Origin: UBA7672 sp038326205 | GTDB lineage: Bacteria; Pseudomonadota; Alphaproteobacteria; Caulobacterales; Hyphomonadaceae | Reading direction: 5' to 3' | Assembly (NCBI GenBank): GCA_038326205.1 | Contig: JBBQJV010000008.1 | Location: 1-64,000 of the forward strand | Length of the DNA stretch: 64,000 bases | Shown: positions 40,160 to 48,418 of the stretch, piece after piece | Numbering within the stretch: position 1 is the first letter of the stretch | How the letters are laid out: each line of letters opens with the position of its first letter | The notes under the pieces: model-generated | What the model was told of the DNA's origin: nothing | The model's database searches: none | What the model saw: the letters and a program-made list of their open reading frames with translations, nothing else | Program-made: the position numbers and the translations under genes

Positions 40160-40270
40160 ATGAAAATCTCCGGCTGGACCCGTCTCTGGATTGTCCGAAA
40201 TAGCTCCGGGACGTTTATTCTCGGGACCCGCAAAAACATTGTTCTTTGCGTGGGATCGTTGCAGATGTAA
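40160..40270 (+). CDS. 36-residue frame, possibly a truncated membrane-protein start
   Basis: AGGGGA lies before the ATG. The product begins M-K-I-S-G-W-T-R-L-W-I-V, which looks like the N-terminus of a small membrane protein, but no membrane helix follows. It may be the truncated 5' end of a gene captured by the element. Confidence 0.3.
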   Translation: MKISGWTRLWIVRNSSGTFILGTRKNIVLCVGSLQM

Positions 40271-40280
40271 GTTCTTCTCC

Positions 40281-40378
40281 GACGCCCACCGTCCCCACCG
40301 TGGGCGTCTGATCGACCCGGCCCCCCACGGCGGGTCTGTTGAATTGAGGGCGCGTCGCTGAACAAGTGGCGCGCCCTC
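40281..40378 (+). terminator. two strong hairpins near the right end of the element
   Basis: GACGCCCAC/GTGGGCGTC (40281-40289 with 40300-40308) and GAGGGCGCG/CGCGCCCTC (40346-40354 with 40370-40378). Each is a 9-bp G/C stem. The second is followed by TTCAGTTCTC. They may shield the element, or imuA, from read-through. Confidence 0.5.
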
Positions 40379-40415
40379 TTCAGTTCTCGGCCCGGCTTTC
40401 CCGTCGAATTAAAGC

Positions 40416-40438
40416 GGGCAAATTCAAACTGAGACACT
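40416..40438 (-). repeat. right terminal inverted repeat
   Basis: 23 bp, exact reverse complement of 38211-38233. The outer end lies 48 bp before the LexA box of imuA. Confidence 0.95.
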
Positions 40439-40486
40439 ATCCCTCCCAGACTCCGTTTGACTCTCTCCCAGCCTTGAGTGTCTATA

Positions 40487-40501
40487 GAACAAAACAAGAA
40501 C
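40487..40501 (+). promoter_or_regulatory. LexA box of the imuA-imuB-dnaE2 operon
   Basis: GAAC AAAACAA GAAC, a perfect alphaproteobacterial LexA operator. It ends 27 bp before the GTG start of imuA. This operon is a standard LexA target. Confidence 0.92.
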
Positions 40502-40528
40502 TCAATTGCCGGGAAAGGAGCTGTCGTT

Positions 40529-41362
40529 GTGGCGAATATCGATCTGGAAGCGCTGCGCTATCAGGTTTCCCGACTTGAGCGGGGATCTTCGCCCATTGCC
40601 GTGGCGCGGTTCGGGACGGGGTCGCAGGCGATTGATGCAGCGCTCGGCGGGGGGCTGTTGCGGGCCGCCCTGCATGAGATTTTTGCCGATGGCATGGCTA
40701 GCGAACCGGCCGCCGCCGCCTTCGCCATAGCTCTTGCCCTGCGCGCCTCGCAGGGGCGGCCGATCGTCTGGGTGCGGCAGGATTTCGTCGGACTGGAGAT
40801 GGGTGAGATTTATGCGCCCGGCCTTGCAGAGCTTGGCCTGTCGCCGGAGCGGCTGATGCTTGTGCGCGCGCGCGATGGGCCATCGGTGTTGCGGGCGGGC
40901 GAAGAGGCGGCGCGCTGTCCGCCGCTCGGCGCCGTACTGATCGAGCCATGGGGCAATCCCAAGACGCTCGATCTCGTGGCCACACGAAGACTGGCGCTGG
41001 CCGCCGCACGCTCGAACGTGCCGCTATTCATGGTTCGCGCAGGCGGCGCGCCAACACCCAGCGCCGCCGCATCACGATGGCGCATTCGATCCGCGCTCTC
41101 CCGTCCCTTCGAGACGGAGGCGCCGGGGCATCCCTGCTTTGTCGCCGACCTCTTGAGAGACCGCGCTGGCGTCGCCGGCCAGGGCTGGATTGTGGAATGG
41201 AATCGTGACCGCCTTTCTTTCAGCGACATCGCCTCGGACCGGGCAGCAACAGACAGCGCGCCGCTTCCTGGCCGTATGGTTCCCGACCCTGCCGGCGGAC
41301 CGCATCATGCGCCAGATCGCGCAAGCCCCCACCTGGCAAGCGAAGGACGGCGCGCAGGATAA
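40529..41362 (+). CDS. imuA: ImuA, RecA-like accessory protein of the mutasome
   Basis: 277 residues. I chose GTG 40529, which has AGGAG 8 bp before it; an earlier in-frame GTG at 40478 would overlap the LexA box. The protein has a RecA-like layout without a Walker A Lys: F-G-T-G-S-Q-A-I-D-A-A-L-G-G-G-L near the N-terminus, then I-V-W-V-R-Q-D and A-V-L-I-E-P-W-G. It ends beyond W-I-V-E-W-N-R-D-R. ImuA links ImuB and RecA in translesion synthesis. Its last 158 bp overlap imuB in another frame. Confidence 0.9.
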   Translation: MANIDLEALRYQVSRLERGSSPIAVARFGTGSQAIDAALGGGLLRAALHEIFADGMASEPAAAAFAIALALRASQGRPIVWVRQDFVGLEMGEIYAPGLAELGLSPERLMLVRARDGPSVLRAGEEAARCPPLGAVLIEPWGNPKTLDLVATRRLALAAARSNVPLFMVRAGGAPTPSAAASRWRIRSALSRPFETEAPGHPCFVADLLRDRAGVAGQGWIVEWNRDRLSFSDIASDRAATDSAPLPGRMVPDPAGGPHHAPDRASPHLASEGRRAG

Positions 41363-42830
41363 ACCGCCGCTCGTCATCGTCGAGAAACAGAAGGGCGCCA
41401 TGCGCCTCGTCACGCTCAGCCGTGTGGCGCGTCGGGCAGGGCTCATGCCCGGCATCTCGCTGGCGGATGCACGCGCCCGCATCCCCGACCTCTGGGTCGA
41501 GGAGATCGACCACGCCGCCGACGCCGCCCTGCTGGATGCCATCGCCGAAGACTGCGACCGCGTCACGCCCATCGTGATGGTCGATGCGCCCGATGGCCTG
41601 CTGCTCGACATCACCGGGTCGGAGCATCTGTTTAGCGATGAGGCGAAGCTGCGCACAGGCCTGTCGCAACGCCTTCGCCGGGCGGGGATGCATGTCCGCA
41701 CCGTGATCGCCAGCGCGCCAGATGCTGCTCGCGCGCTCGCCCGCCACGGCAATGTCGCGATCGTGCCGCCGGGGGAAGAAGCAGCGTTCGTCCGCTCGCT
41801 GCCCATCGCCGCGCTGAACCTGCCCGAGAAAGACCGCCTCGCCATCTCTCGCGCCGGTCTCAAGACCATGGGCGCCCTCGCCAGTCGCCCCACGCAACTC
41901 TTCTCTGCCCGCTTCGGCGAAGAGATGACCCTCCGCCTCGCGCGTCTGCAGGGCATTGCGCCATCTCCGCTCACGCCACGCCGCGCCGCGCCGATGCTGT
42001 GGGTCGAGCGCCGCTTCGTCGAACCCATCGGCCGCGTCGAGCACGTCGAGGCCGCCCTCTCAGAACTTGCGCACGAGGCCTGCACGCGTCTCACCGAACT
42101 GCGCGAAGGCGGCCGCGCTTTCGAGGCGACCTTCCATCGCGCCGACGGCGCCGTGCGCCGCATCCTGATTGAGACTGGTCGCCCGATACGCGACCCTGCC
42201 GTCGTGTTGCGGCTGTTCCGGGAAAAGCTGGATTCGCTCAGCGATCCCATCGATCCCGGTTTCGGCTTCGACATGATGCGCCTCGCTCTGCTGCAGACCG
42301 AACCGCTCGCCTCGATCCAGTCCGGCCTCGATGGCCGCGCGCTGGAGGCGGACGCGATTGCTGATCTCGCCGACCGCCTCGCCACCCGCTTCGGGCCAGA
42401 GCGCGTCGTCCGCTTCATCCCCGAGAACACGCACGACCCCGCCCGCGCCGCCCGCGCCGTGCCGGCGACCTTCAATCCCCCCGCCACCTTCAACCCCATG
42501 ACCTCCACCGTCTGGCCCACCCCGGAGGAGGGCGAGCCTCCGTTGCGTCCACTTCATATGCTCAACCCGCCCCAGCCCGTCAGCGTTGGGATGGCGGAAA
42601 TTCCCGATGGTCCGCCGCGCCGCTTCACATGGCGGCGCCGGCAGCACGACATCGTTCACGCCGAGGGGCCCGAACGCATCGCCCCCGAATGGTGGCGTGC
42701 GCCCGGCGAGACTGGGCGCGACTACTACCGTATCGAGGATTCCGAAGGCCGCCGCTTCTGGCTTTTCCGCGCCGGCGCCTATGGCGGCGCATCGCCCCCC
42801 GCCTGGTATCTCCACGGCGTCTTCGCATGA
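41205..42830 (+). CDS. imuB: ImuB, catalytically inactive Y-family polymerase
   Basis: 541 residues. The GTG at 41205 follows GGAATGGAA; no later start precedes the conserved R-R-F-L-A-V-W-F-P-T-L-P-A-D-R-I. The Y-family palm and finger segments are recognisable (A-R-R-A-G-L-M-P-G-I-S-L-A-D-A-R-A, L-L-L-D-I-T-G-S-E-H-L-F), but the catalytic acidic triad of active polymerases is not complete, as known for ImuB. It scaffolds DnaE2 with the sliding clamp. The C-terminal R-R-R-Q-H-D-I-V and D-Y-Y-R-I-E-D region is typical. The stop overlaps dnaE2 (ATGA). Confidence 0.93.
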   Translation: MTAFLSATSPRTGQQQTARRFLAVWFPTLPADRIMRQIAQAPTWQAKDGAQDKPPLVIVEKQKGAMRLVTLSRVARRAGLMPGISLADARARIPDLWVEEIDHAADAALLDAIAEDCDRVTPIVMVDAPDGLLLDITGSEHLFSDEAKLRTGLSQRLRRAGMHVRTVIASAPDAARALARHGNVAIVPPGEEAAFVRSLPIAALNLPEKDRLAISRAGLKTMGALASRPTQLFSARFGEEMTLRLARLQGIAPSPLTPRRAAPMLWVERRFVEPIGRVEHVEAALSELAHEACTRLTELREGGRAFEATFHRADGAVRRILIETGRPIRDPAVVLRLFREKLDSLSDPIDPGFGFDMMRLALLQTEPLASIQSGLDGRALEADAIADLADRLATRFGPERVVRFIPENTHDPARAARAVPATFNPPATFNPMTSTVWPTPEEGEPPLRPLHMLNPPQPVSVGMAEIPDGPPRRFTWRRRQHDIVHAEGPERIAPEWWRAPGETGRDYYRIEDSEGRRFWLFRAGAYGGASPPAWYLHGVFA

Positions 42831-45800
42831 GCACGCCATCGGACATCCTCATCTTTTCTTCACGCCCCGGCGAGGACGCAACGCCCGATCCGCCCCCCTA
42901 TGCCGAACTCGCCGCCGCCACCAACTTCTCTTTCCTGCGCGGCGCCTCCAACGCGCAGGACATGGTCCTCACATCCATCCTGCTCGGCCACACCGGTATC
43001 GGCATCGCCGACCGCAACACGCTCTCCGGTGTCGTCCGCGCATGGTCTGCCCTGAACCGCATTCGCGAAGATGGCCTGCCTCCGCCCACGCGCAAAAGGG
43101 AGGGTGGCTCGCCCGGCGAGTTTGGCTGGCAAGAGCATCCCGATGAGAAAGCTCTCGCCGCTTTTCAGGACCAGCTGAAAGCCCGCGCAAACGCCTTCCG
43201 CCTTTTCACCGGTGTCCGCCTCGTATTTGACGACGGGACGCCTGACATCATCGCCTATCCCGAAAACCGAAATGGTTGGGGCCGGCTTTGCCGCCTGCTC
43301 ACCGTGGGCAATACGCGTCCATCGACAGACGGATCACGCGCCATCAAAGGCGAATGCCGCCTCACGCGCGATGATCTCGTCGCCTATGCCGAAGACCTGT
43401 TGCTCATTGTCATGCCGGACGCACGCCTCGAAAGTGTGCAGGCAACGCTTACGTATCTTGTCCGCATTCGCCCGGGCGCCGTCTGGCTCGGCGCTACAAT
43501 GCAACGCAGCGGCACAGACGCTCGCCGTCTCTCGCGCCTGCGCGCGATCGCCAGTGCATCCGGCGCGCCGCTCATCGCCACTAATGACGCGCTCTATCAT
43601 TCGGCTGACCAACGCGACCTCCAGGACGTGATGACCTGCATCCGCGAAGGCGTAAAAATCGAGAGCGCCGGCCACTTGCTTGAGGCGAATGCCGAACGCC
43701 ATCTCAAGCCCGCACAGGAAATGGCGCGTCTCTTCCGCGCCGCGCCCGAAGCCATCGCGGAGACACAAAATCTACTCGCCCGTATCGACTTCGATATGGC
43801 GCAGCTCAAATACGAATACCCCGACGAGCCCGTGCCGCCGGGCTGGAAGGACCAGGATTATCTCGCGCATCTCACCGCTGCTCACGCCGCCATGCGTTAT
43901 CCTGATGGCGTACCGAACAAGATCGAGAAGCTTCTCGCCTTTGAACTCGATTTCATCGCGCGCCATGATCTCGCGCGCTACTTCCTTACCATCTATGACG
44001 TGGTCCGCTTTGCGAAGGACAGGGGCATTCTCTGTCAGGGCAGGGGCTCGGCCGCCAACTCCGCCGTTTGCTACGCGCTCGGCATAACCTCGGTTGATCC
44101 CAATACCTTCGATCTTCTCTTCGCACGCTTCATGTCCGACGAACGGCGCGAACCACCCGACATCGATGTCGATTTCGAACACGAGCGGCGCGAGGAAGTG
44201 ATCCAGTACATCTATACCCGTTATGGCCGCCATCGCGCCGGCATCGCTTCCACCGTTATCCACTACCGTCCGCGCAGCGCCATGCGCGAAGTCGGCAAGG
44301 TCTTCGGACTCACGGATGATGTCACCGCCCGCCTTTCTGGCCTTGTCTGGGGTAGCTGGGGCGCGGCGCCGGCCACACAGCAATTGCGTCAGGCCGGGCT
44401 TGATCCGGAGAATCCCTTCCTTCATCGCGCGCTACAATTCGCGAACAGGTTGATGGGTTTCCCGCGCCACCTGTCACAGCATGTCGGCGGCTTCGTTCTG
44501 GCGCGCGATCGGCTCGACGAACTGGTCCCCATCGGCAATGCCGCGATGGACGAGCGCACCTTCATCGAATGGGACAAGGATGACATCGATGCGCTGGGTC
44601 TGATGAAAGTTGATATCCTCGCGCTCGGTATGCTCACCTGCATCCGCAAGGCGTTCGATCTCTTGCATCAGCAAGGCGGAAACAAGCTCGCATTGCAGGA
44701 TGTGCCGCCCGAGGATCCCGCCGTCTACGACATGCTATGCAAGGGCGACTCGATCGGTGTTTTCCAGGTCGAAAGCCGCGCACAGATCGCCATGCTGCCG
44801 CGCCTTCGTCCACGAAAATTCTACGATCTCGTCATCGAGGTGGCGATCGTTCGCCCGGGCCCGATTCAGGGCGATATGGTCCACCCCTATCTGCGCCGCC
44901 GTAATGGCGAGGAACCCACCATCTTTCCATCGCCCGCGCCTGAGCACGGTCCACCAGATGAATTGCGCACGCTACTGAAGGAGACCTTCGGCGTGCCGCT
45001 GTTCCAAGAACAGGCGATGAAGCTCGCCATGGTGGCCGCGCGGTTTTCGCCCGAGGATGCCAATAAGCTCCGCCGCGCCATGGCCACCTTCCGCAATGTC
45101 GGCACCATCCACCTGTTCGAACAAAAAATGATCGAGGGCATGGTCGCGCGGGGCTACGAACGCGATTTCGCCGCGCGCTGCTTTGAACAGATCAAGGGCT
45201 TCGGCTCCTACGGATTCCCCGAAAGCCATGCCGCCGCCTTCGCGCAACTTGTCTATGTCTCGTCATGGCTGAAATGCCATCATCCGGCGGCCTTTGCCTG
45301 CGCGCTGCTCAACTCGCAGCCCATGGGGTTTTATGCCCCGGCGCAGATCGTTCGCGATGCGCAGGAACATGGCGTCGAGATCCGCACCATCGACGTGAAT
45401 CACAGCCATTACGATAACACGCTGGAACGGCGAGAGGATGGTGCGCTCGCCCTGCGTCTCGGCTTCCGGCAAGTCGATGGCATGCACGAGGACGCCGCCG
45501 CCAATCTCGTCACGCGCCGGGGGCGGGGTTTTTCAAGCATCGCCGACATGCGCCAGCGCGGCCGCGTCTCGGCGCCGATGCTGCGTCGGCTCGCCGATGC
45601 GGATGCGTTCCGGTCCCTCGCGCAGGACAGGCGACAGGCGATGTGGGATGTTCGCCGCCTGCCGAATGATGATGTGCTGCCTCTCTTCGCCGCCGCGGAT
45701 GCGCGCGAACTGGGGCACGAGCCGGAAAGCAATCTCCCCGAAATGCCGCTCGGCGAGCATGTCGCGGCGGATTACCAGACGGCGCGCCTTTCATTGAAGG

Positions 45801-46285
45801 CGCACCCGATGCAGATCCTGCGTCCGGTCTTCGCCGCCGAGCGCATTCTCTCCTGCGAACAGACCTCCGCGTTGAAGGACGGCTACTGGGCGCGCACCGC
45901 CGGCATCGTTCTCGTCCGACAGAGGCCGGGCAATGGCAAGGCGATCTTCATCACGCTGGAGGACGAAACTGGCGTCACCAACGCGTTGCTCTGGGCCCGC
46001 ACCTTCGAGAAATTCCGCTCGCAGGTGATGGGCGCCCGCCTTTTGTTGATCGAGGGCAGGGTGCAGAGAAGCAAGGAAGGCGTCACCCACCTGATGGGCG
46101 CGCGCGTCTTCGATCGCTCGGCCGAACTTGAGCGCCTGTCAGAGGACCATGTTGTTGAGACAGAACTGACGCGCGCCGACGAGATCAAACACCCACCACA
46201 TCCACGCGGCCCCAAAAGCCCGGACGGCATGTTCGTCCACCCCCGCAATGTCCGTGTCCTGCCAAAATCGCGCGATTTTCACTGA
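42827..46285 (+). CDS. dnaE2: DnaE2, error-prone DNA polymerase III alpha subunit
   Basis: 1152 residues. It starts with the PHP domain (Y-A-E-L-A-A-A-T-N-F-S-F-L-R-G-A-S). The polymerase core has C-Q-G-R-G-S-A-A-N-S and P-P-D-I-D-V-D-F, which bears two catalytic Asp, followed by E-V-I-Q-Y-I-Y. Helix-hairpin-helix and OB-fold regions follow (R-P-G-N-G-K-A-I-F-I-T-L-E-D-E-T-G near 1025). In the ImuA-ImuB-DnaE2 mutasome it copies past lesions and causes induced mutation. It is coupled to imuB by a 4-bp overlap and is the last gene of the operon. Confidence 0.97.
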   Translation: MSTPSDILIFSSRPGEDATPDPPPYAELAAATNFSFLRGASNAQDMVLTSILLGHTGIGIADRNTLSGVVRAWSALNRIREDGLPPPTRKREGGSPGEFGWQEHPDEKALAAFQDQLKARANAFRLFTGVRLVFDDGTPDIIAYPENRNGWGRLCRLLTVGNTRPSTDGSRAIKGECRLTRDDLVAYAEDLLLIVMPDARLESVQATLTYLVRIRPGAVWLGATMQRSGTDARRLSRLRAIASASGAPLIATNDALYHSADQRDLQDVMTCIREGVKIESAGHLLEANAERHLKPAQEMARLFRAAPEAIAETQNLLARIDFDMAQLKYEYPDEPVPPGWKDQDYLAHLTAAHAAMRYPDGVPNKIEKLLAFELDFIARHDLARYFLTIYDVVRFAKDRGILCQGRGSAANSAVCYALGITSVDPNTFDLLFARFMSDERREPPDIDVDFEHERREEVIQYIYTRYGRHRAGIASTVIHYRPRSAMREVGKVFGLTDDVTARLSGLVWGSWGAAPATQQLRQAGLDPENPFLHRALQFANRLMGFPRHLSQHVGGFVLARDRLDELVPIGNAAMDERTFIEWDKDDIDALGLMKVDILALGMLTCIRKAFDLLHQQGGNKLALQDVPPEDPAVYDMLCKGDSIGVFQVESRAQIAMLPRLRPRKFYDLVIEVAIVRPGPIQGDMVHPYLRRRNGEEPTIFPSPAPEHGPPDELRTLLKETFGVPLFQEQAMKLAMVAARFSPEDANKLRRAMATFRNVGTIHLFEQKMIEGMVARGYERDFAARCFEQIKGFGSYGFPESHAAAFAQLVYVSSWLKCHHPAAFACALLNSQPMGFYAPAQIVRDAQEHGVEIRTIDVNHSHYDNTLERREDGALALRLGFRQVDGMHEDAAANLVTRRGRGFSSIADMRQRGRVSAPMLRRLADADAFRSLAQDRRQAMWDVRRLPNDDVLPLFAAADARELGHEPESNLPEMPLGEHVAADYQTARLSLKAHPMQILRPVFAAERILSCEQTSALKDGYWARTAGIVLVRQRPGNGKAIFITLEDETGVTNALLWARTFEKFRSQVMGARLLLIEGRVQRSKEGVTHLMGARVFDRSAELERLSEDHVVETELTRADEIKHPPHPRGPKSPDGMFVHPRNVRVLPKSRDFH

Positions 46286-46436
46286 AACACCGTGTGCAAT
46301 TTCGGCGGAAAGCGAAAAATCTTCCACCCCAGTTTCAAATACTTGTCGCAAGAAGCTGCAGGATGGCTCCACTGCAAAAATAAATGTCCGCAGATCGCCG
46401 TCCGCCTACCAATTCGGCGGCCGCATAATGCGCTCC

Positions 46437-46967
46437 ATGACGCGAGCGCGAACACGCACAGACGGAGTTGTTACCCCGCCGCCCATCCAGCTCTTACTGG
46501 AAGTGGCGCTGTGCCCGTTCGTGAGTCTCATGCAAGGCGTCGCCTCAACTCTCCAGTTGATCTTCAACCGCAGCACCGGTGATTGGCAAACGCACGATGC
46601 GAAAGCAGAACTGCCCCGAGAGACGAGCGACATTTCGCATGAAGGAACCACCGCTCGCTTTCCTCCATCAGTGCAAAGCGCTGGCGGGGTAAGGCTTGAT
46701 CCGAGCAGCGGACCAATTCGAAAGGCGAACGCCGAAATGACAGCAAAGGCAGGATCGTCGCGTCTTTGCGACGAGACGGAGGGGGCAGTCATTGCCTCCT
46801 ATTCAATGTCTCTGTCATGCCGGGCGAAGGCGCGCCGCGCCGTAGACCCGGAACCCAGCGGCGGCACGCGCGACAATCACCACACCCAAACTCTGGCTTC
46901 CGGCTCACGCGCTGTGCGCACGTCCGGAATGATACCGTTAGTGTGTTCATCAATTTACGCAAAATAA
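46437..46967 (+). CDS. doubtful hypothetical protein
   Basis: From ATG 46437 (or 46428) the first 65 residues look protein-like: a hydrophobic stretch L-L-L-E-V-A-L-C-P-F-V-S-L-M-Q, then F-N-R-S-T-G-D-W-Q-T-H-D-A-K-A-E-L-P-R-E-T-S-D-I. That W...L-P-R...D-I layout resembles small alphaproteobacterial hypotheticals. The rest reads through the repeat and is unlikely to be original. It could be a degraded gene. Confidence 0.3.
   Translation: MTRARTRTDGVVTPPPIQLLLEVALCPFVSLMQGVASTLQLIFNRSTGDWQTHDAKAELPRETSDISHEGTTARFPPSVQSAGGVRLDPSSGPIRKANAEMTAKAGSSRLCDETEGAVIASYSMSLSCRAKARRAVDPEPSGGTRDNHHTQTLASGSRAVRTSGMIPLVCSSIYAK
46812..46934. repeat. intergenic repeat with imperfect inverted ends
   Basis: It starts GTCATGCCGG and ends CCGGAATGAT, which are complementary at 8 of 10 positions, with a middle CCCGGAACCCAGCGGCGG. 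This composition and layout is typical of dispersed repeats in alphaproteobacterial intergenic regions. No second copy was seen in the window. Confidence 0.5.
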
Positions 46968-47025
46968 GCCTGAACCAACGCAGGCTCAAATCCCGCCCCC
47001 CGCAGGGATCGCGACCTCATGCCGA

Positions 47026-47340
47026 TCAGATCGGCATCCGCATGATCTCTTGATAGGCCTTGATGACTTCGTCGCGCACCGCGATGACGGTCTCCATCGT
47101 CGCTTCGGCGGCGGCCACAGCCGTCACCACATCGACGAGATCGCCCTTGCCCATCGCAGCATTGGTGACGGCGGTTTCGGCCGAGCTGCCGGCCTGGCTC
47201 AGCGAACTCACGGCCGTATTCAAAAGCGATCCGAAGTCCGGCCCGGCAACGCCGCCCGTCTCCTTGCCGCCAGCCATACCGCCCAGCGTCTGAGCGACGC
47301 CGCCATATGCCTTGACCGCTGAAAGACCCAGATCCGACAT
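47026..47340 (-). CDS. fliE: flagellar hook-basal body protein FliE
   Basis: 104 residues. FliE joins the MS ring to the rod and is exported early. The family C-terminus is clear: V-D-V-V-T-A-V-A-A-A-E-A-T-M-E-T-V-I-A-V-R-D-E-V-I-K-A-Y-Q-E-I-M. It is the last of flgB-flgC-fliE read leftwards, 26 bp after flgC. In many relatives fliQ-fliR-flhB follow here, but in this genome the operon stops at fliE. Confidence 0.93.
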   Translation of the reverse strand: MSDLGLSAVKAYGGVAQTLGGMAGGKETGGVAGPDFGSLLNTAVSSLSQAGSSAETAVTNAAMGKGDLVDVVTAVAAAEATMETVIAVRDEVIKAYQEIMRMPI

Positions 47341-47366
47341 CTAATGTCTCCTCACGCTTTCAGCCC

Positions 47367-47783
47367 TCAAGCTTTCAACAATGAGACGACGCCGAGCAGC
47401 ATCGAACGGCTCGATTCGATCACGTTGAGGTTGGCCTCATACGCGCGCTGTGCTTCGCGAAGATCAGCCATCTCGATCAGCGTCGAGACATTCGAGGTCT
47501 TCACATAGCCATTCGCATCGGCTGCGGGATGGCTCGGGTCGTACTTCATCTGGAAGGGCGACATGTCCATGCGCGAGCCCGTGACTTTCACCGCGTCCGC
47601 GCCGATCTCGCGATCGTAGTACGAGCGGAAAACGGGAGCTTTTCTGCGATAAGGATCGCCCCCTGGCGTGTTGGAAGTTGCGTCCGCGTTGGCGAGATTC
47701 TCCGCAGAAATCCGGATGCGCACCGTCTGCGCGCGCAGGCCCGTTGCGGCTGCGCCCATGGCGGACATGAGGTCGGATGACAT
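47367..47783 (-). CDS. flgC: flagellar basal-body rod protein FlgC
   Basis: 138 residues. A proximal rod subunit. The N-terminal motif S-A-E-N-L-A-N-A-D-A-T and the C-terminal N-V-S-T-L-I-E-M-A-D-L-R-E-A-Q-R-A-Y-E-A-N are diagnostic. P-Y-R-R-K lies in the middle. It begins 29 bp after flgB. Confidence 0.96.
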   Translation of the reverse strand: MSSDLMSAMGAAATGLRAQTVRIRISAENLANADATSNTPGGDPYRRKAPVFRSYYDREIGADAVKVTGSRMDMSPFQMKYDPSHPAADANGYVKTSNVSTLIEMADLREAQRAYEANLNVIESSRSMLLGVVSLLKA

Positions 47784-47812
47784 GTGCGTCGTCTCCTTCG
47801 GGCGTCAGCCGC

Positions 47813-48247
47813 TCACCGTCCCGGTGAACGTGACGCCATCCTCAGCAGGCCCAGACTCTTCTGGTACAAGCCCACCATGGTCTCGAAATCCATTCGGGTT
47901 TCGGCGATCTTCATCATCTGCTCCTCGACCACCACGGCATTGCCGTCGAGCGTCGTTTCGGAGTCAGGAGATTTCACAGGTGTCATGCCCGGCATGGTCG
48001 GGCCGTGCGGGGCGCTCATGTGCCCGGCTTGTGTGGCGACCATCGCAGTCCGCGTCGGCCCGCCGGCGCCACGGCCAGCCATGCGCTGAAGCGTCGCGGC
48101 GAAGGCGCCCTGGTCGATATCGCTGGGAACGAAGCCGGGGGTCGACACGTTGGCGACGTTTTGGGCGACAATTTTCTGACGCTCGCCCAGCATCTGCATG
48201 CGGGCCTTCATCAGGGAAAACACGGACATCTGGTTGGGATCGGCCAT
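47813..48247 (-). CDS. flgB: flagellar basal-body rod protein FlgB
   Basis: 144 residues. A proximal rod protein. The N-terminal R-Q-K-I-V-A-Q-N-V-A-N-V-S-T-P-G-F-V-P-S-D is the family hallmark, and the C-terminal helix E-T-M-V-G-L-Y-Q-K-S-L-G-L-L-R is typical. It is the first gene of the operon, with CtrA-type boxes about 65-110 bp upstream. Confidence 0.95.
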   Translation of the reverse strand: MADPNQMSVFSLMKARMQMLGERQKIVAQNVANVSTPGFVPSDIDQGAFAATLQRMAGRGAGGPTRTAMVATQAGHMSAPHGPTMPGMTPVKSPDSETTLDGNAVVVEEQMMKIAETRMDFETMVGLYQKSLGLLRMASRSPGR

Positions 48248-48311
48248 GGCTTAAGTCCACCCGGGCTCGTCCGTTCGACCGCCCATCGCTAGGCAGATTT
48301 GACCGCTTTGC

Positions 48312-48357
48312 TTAAGGGCGTCTTAAAGCGCGGCGACCGGCGTTAACGATCCGTTTA
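48312..48357. promoter_or_regulatory. CtrA-type boxes between flgB and fliO
   Basis: TTAA GGGCGTC TTAA at 48312-48326 is a perfect TTAA-N7-TTAA CtrA site. A second, one-base-off site TTAA CGATCCG TTTA lies at 48343-48357. They sit between divergent flgB and fliO, so they could control both directions, as CtrA does for early flagellar genes in Caulobacter. Confidence 0.75.
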
Positions 48358-48418
48358 CCTGCATTTCCGATGGATTAACCAAGAAACCGGCCCGAATGGC
48401 CGCACTTGGTGTCCGAAC

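Larger units (their letters stand above)
38211..40438 (+). mobile_element. 2.2-kb degenerate transposable element with perfect terminal inverted repeats
   Basis: Perfect 23-bp inverted repeats bound the element (38211-38233 and 40416-40438; outer end AGTGTCTCAG). The matching outer T/A at 38210 and 40439 could extend them to 24 bp. No clear target duplication is visible. Inside are a truncated, stop-containing IS1-like transposase, two tiny frames, a broken cargo gene, a minus-strand fragment, a 41-residue gene with a perfect ribosome-binding site and two hairpins. The intact ends with a dead transposase suggest a non-autonomous or decaying element that could be moved only by a relative elsewhere. 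Confidence 0.85.
46286..47025. other. 740-bp region with a repeat and one doubtful frame
   Basis: It separates dnaE2 from fliE. It contains a doubtful open frame at 46437 and an intergenic repeat at 46812-46934. No known RNA was recognised. A promoter for nothing obvious is needed here, because dnaE2 ends and fliE also ends at this region (convergent). Confidence 0.4.

Noticed and set aside
41072..42520. 482-codon open frame on the minus strand
   Set aside because: It is fully antisense to imuB, is Arg/Ser/Pro-rich and lacks any domain. High GC codon bias leaves such frames open.
48292..48311. Possible sigma-54 promoter before fliO
   Set aside because: The GG and GC elements are 16 bases apart instead of 10.
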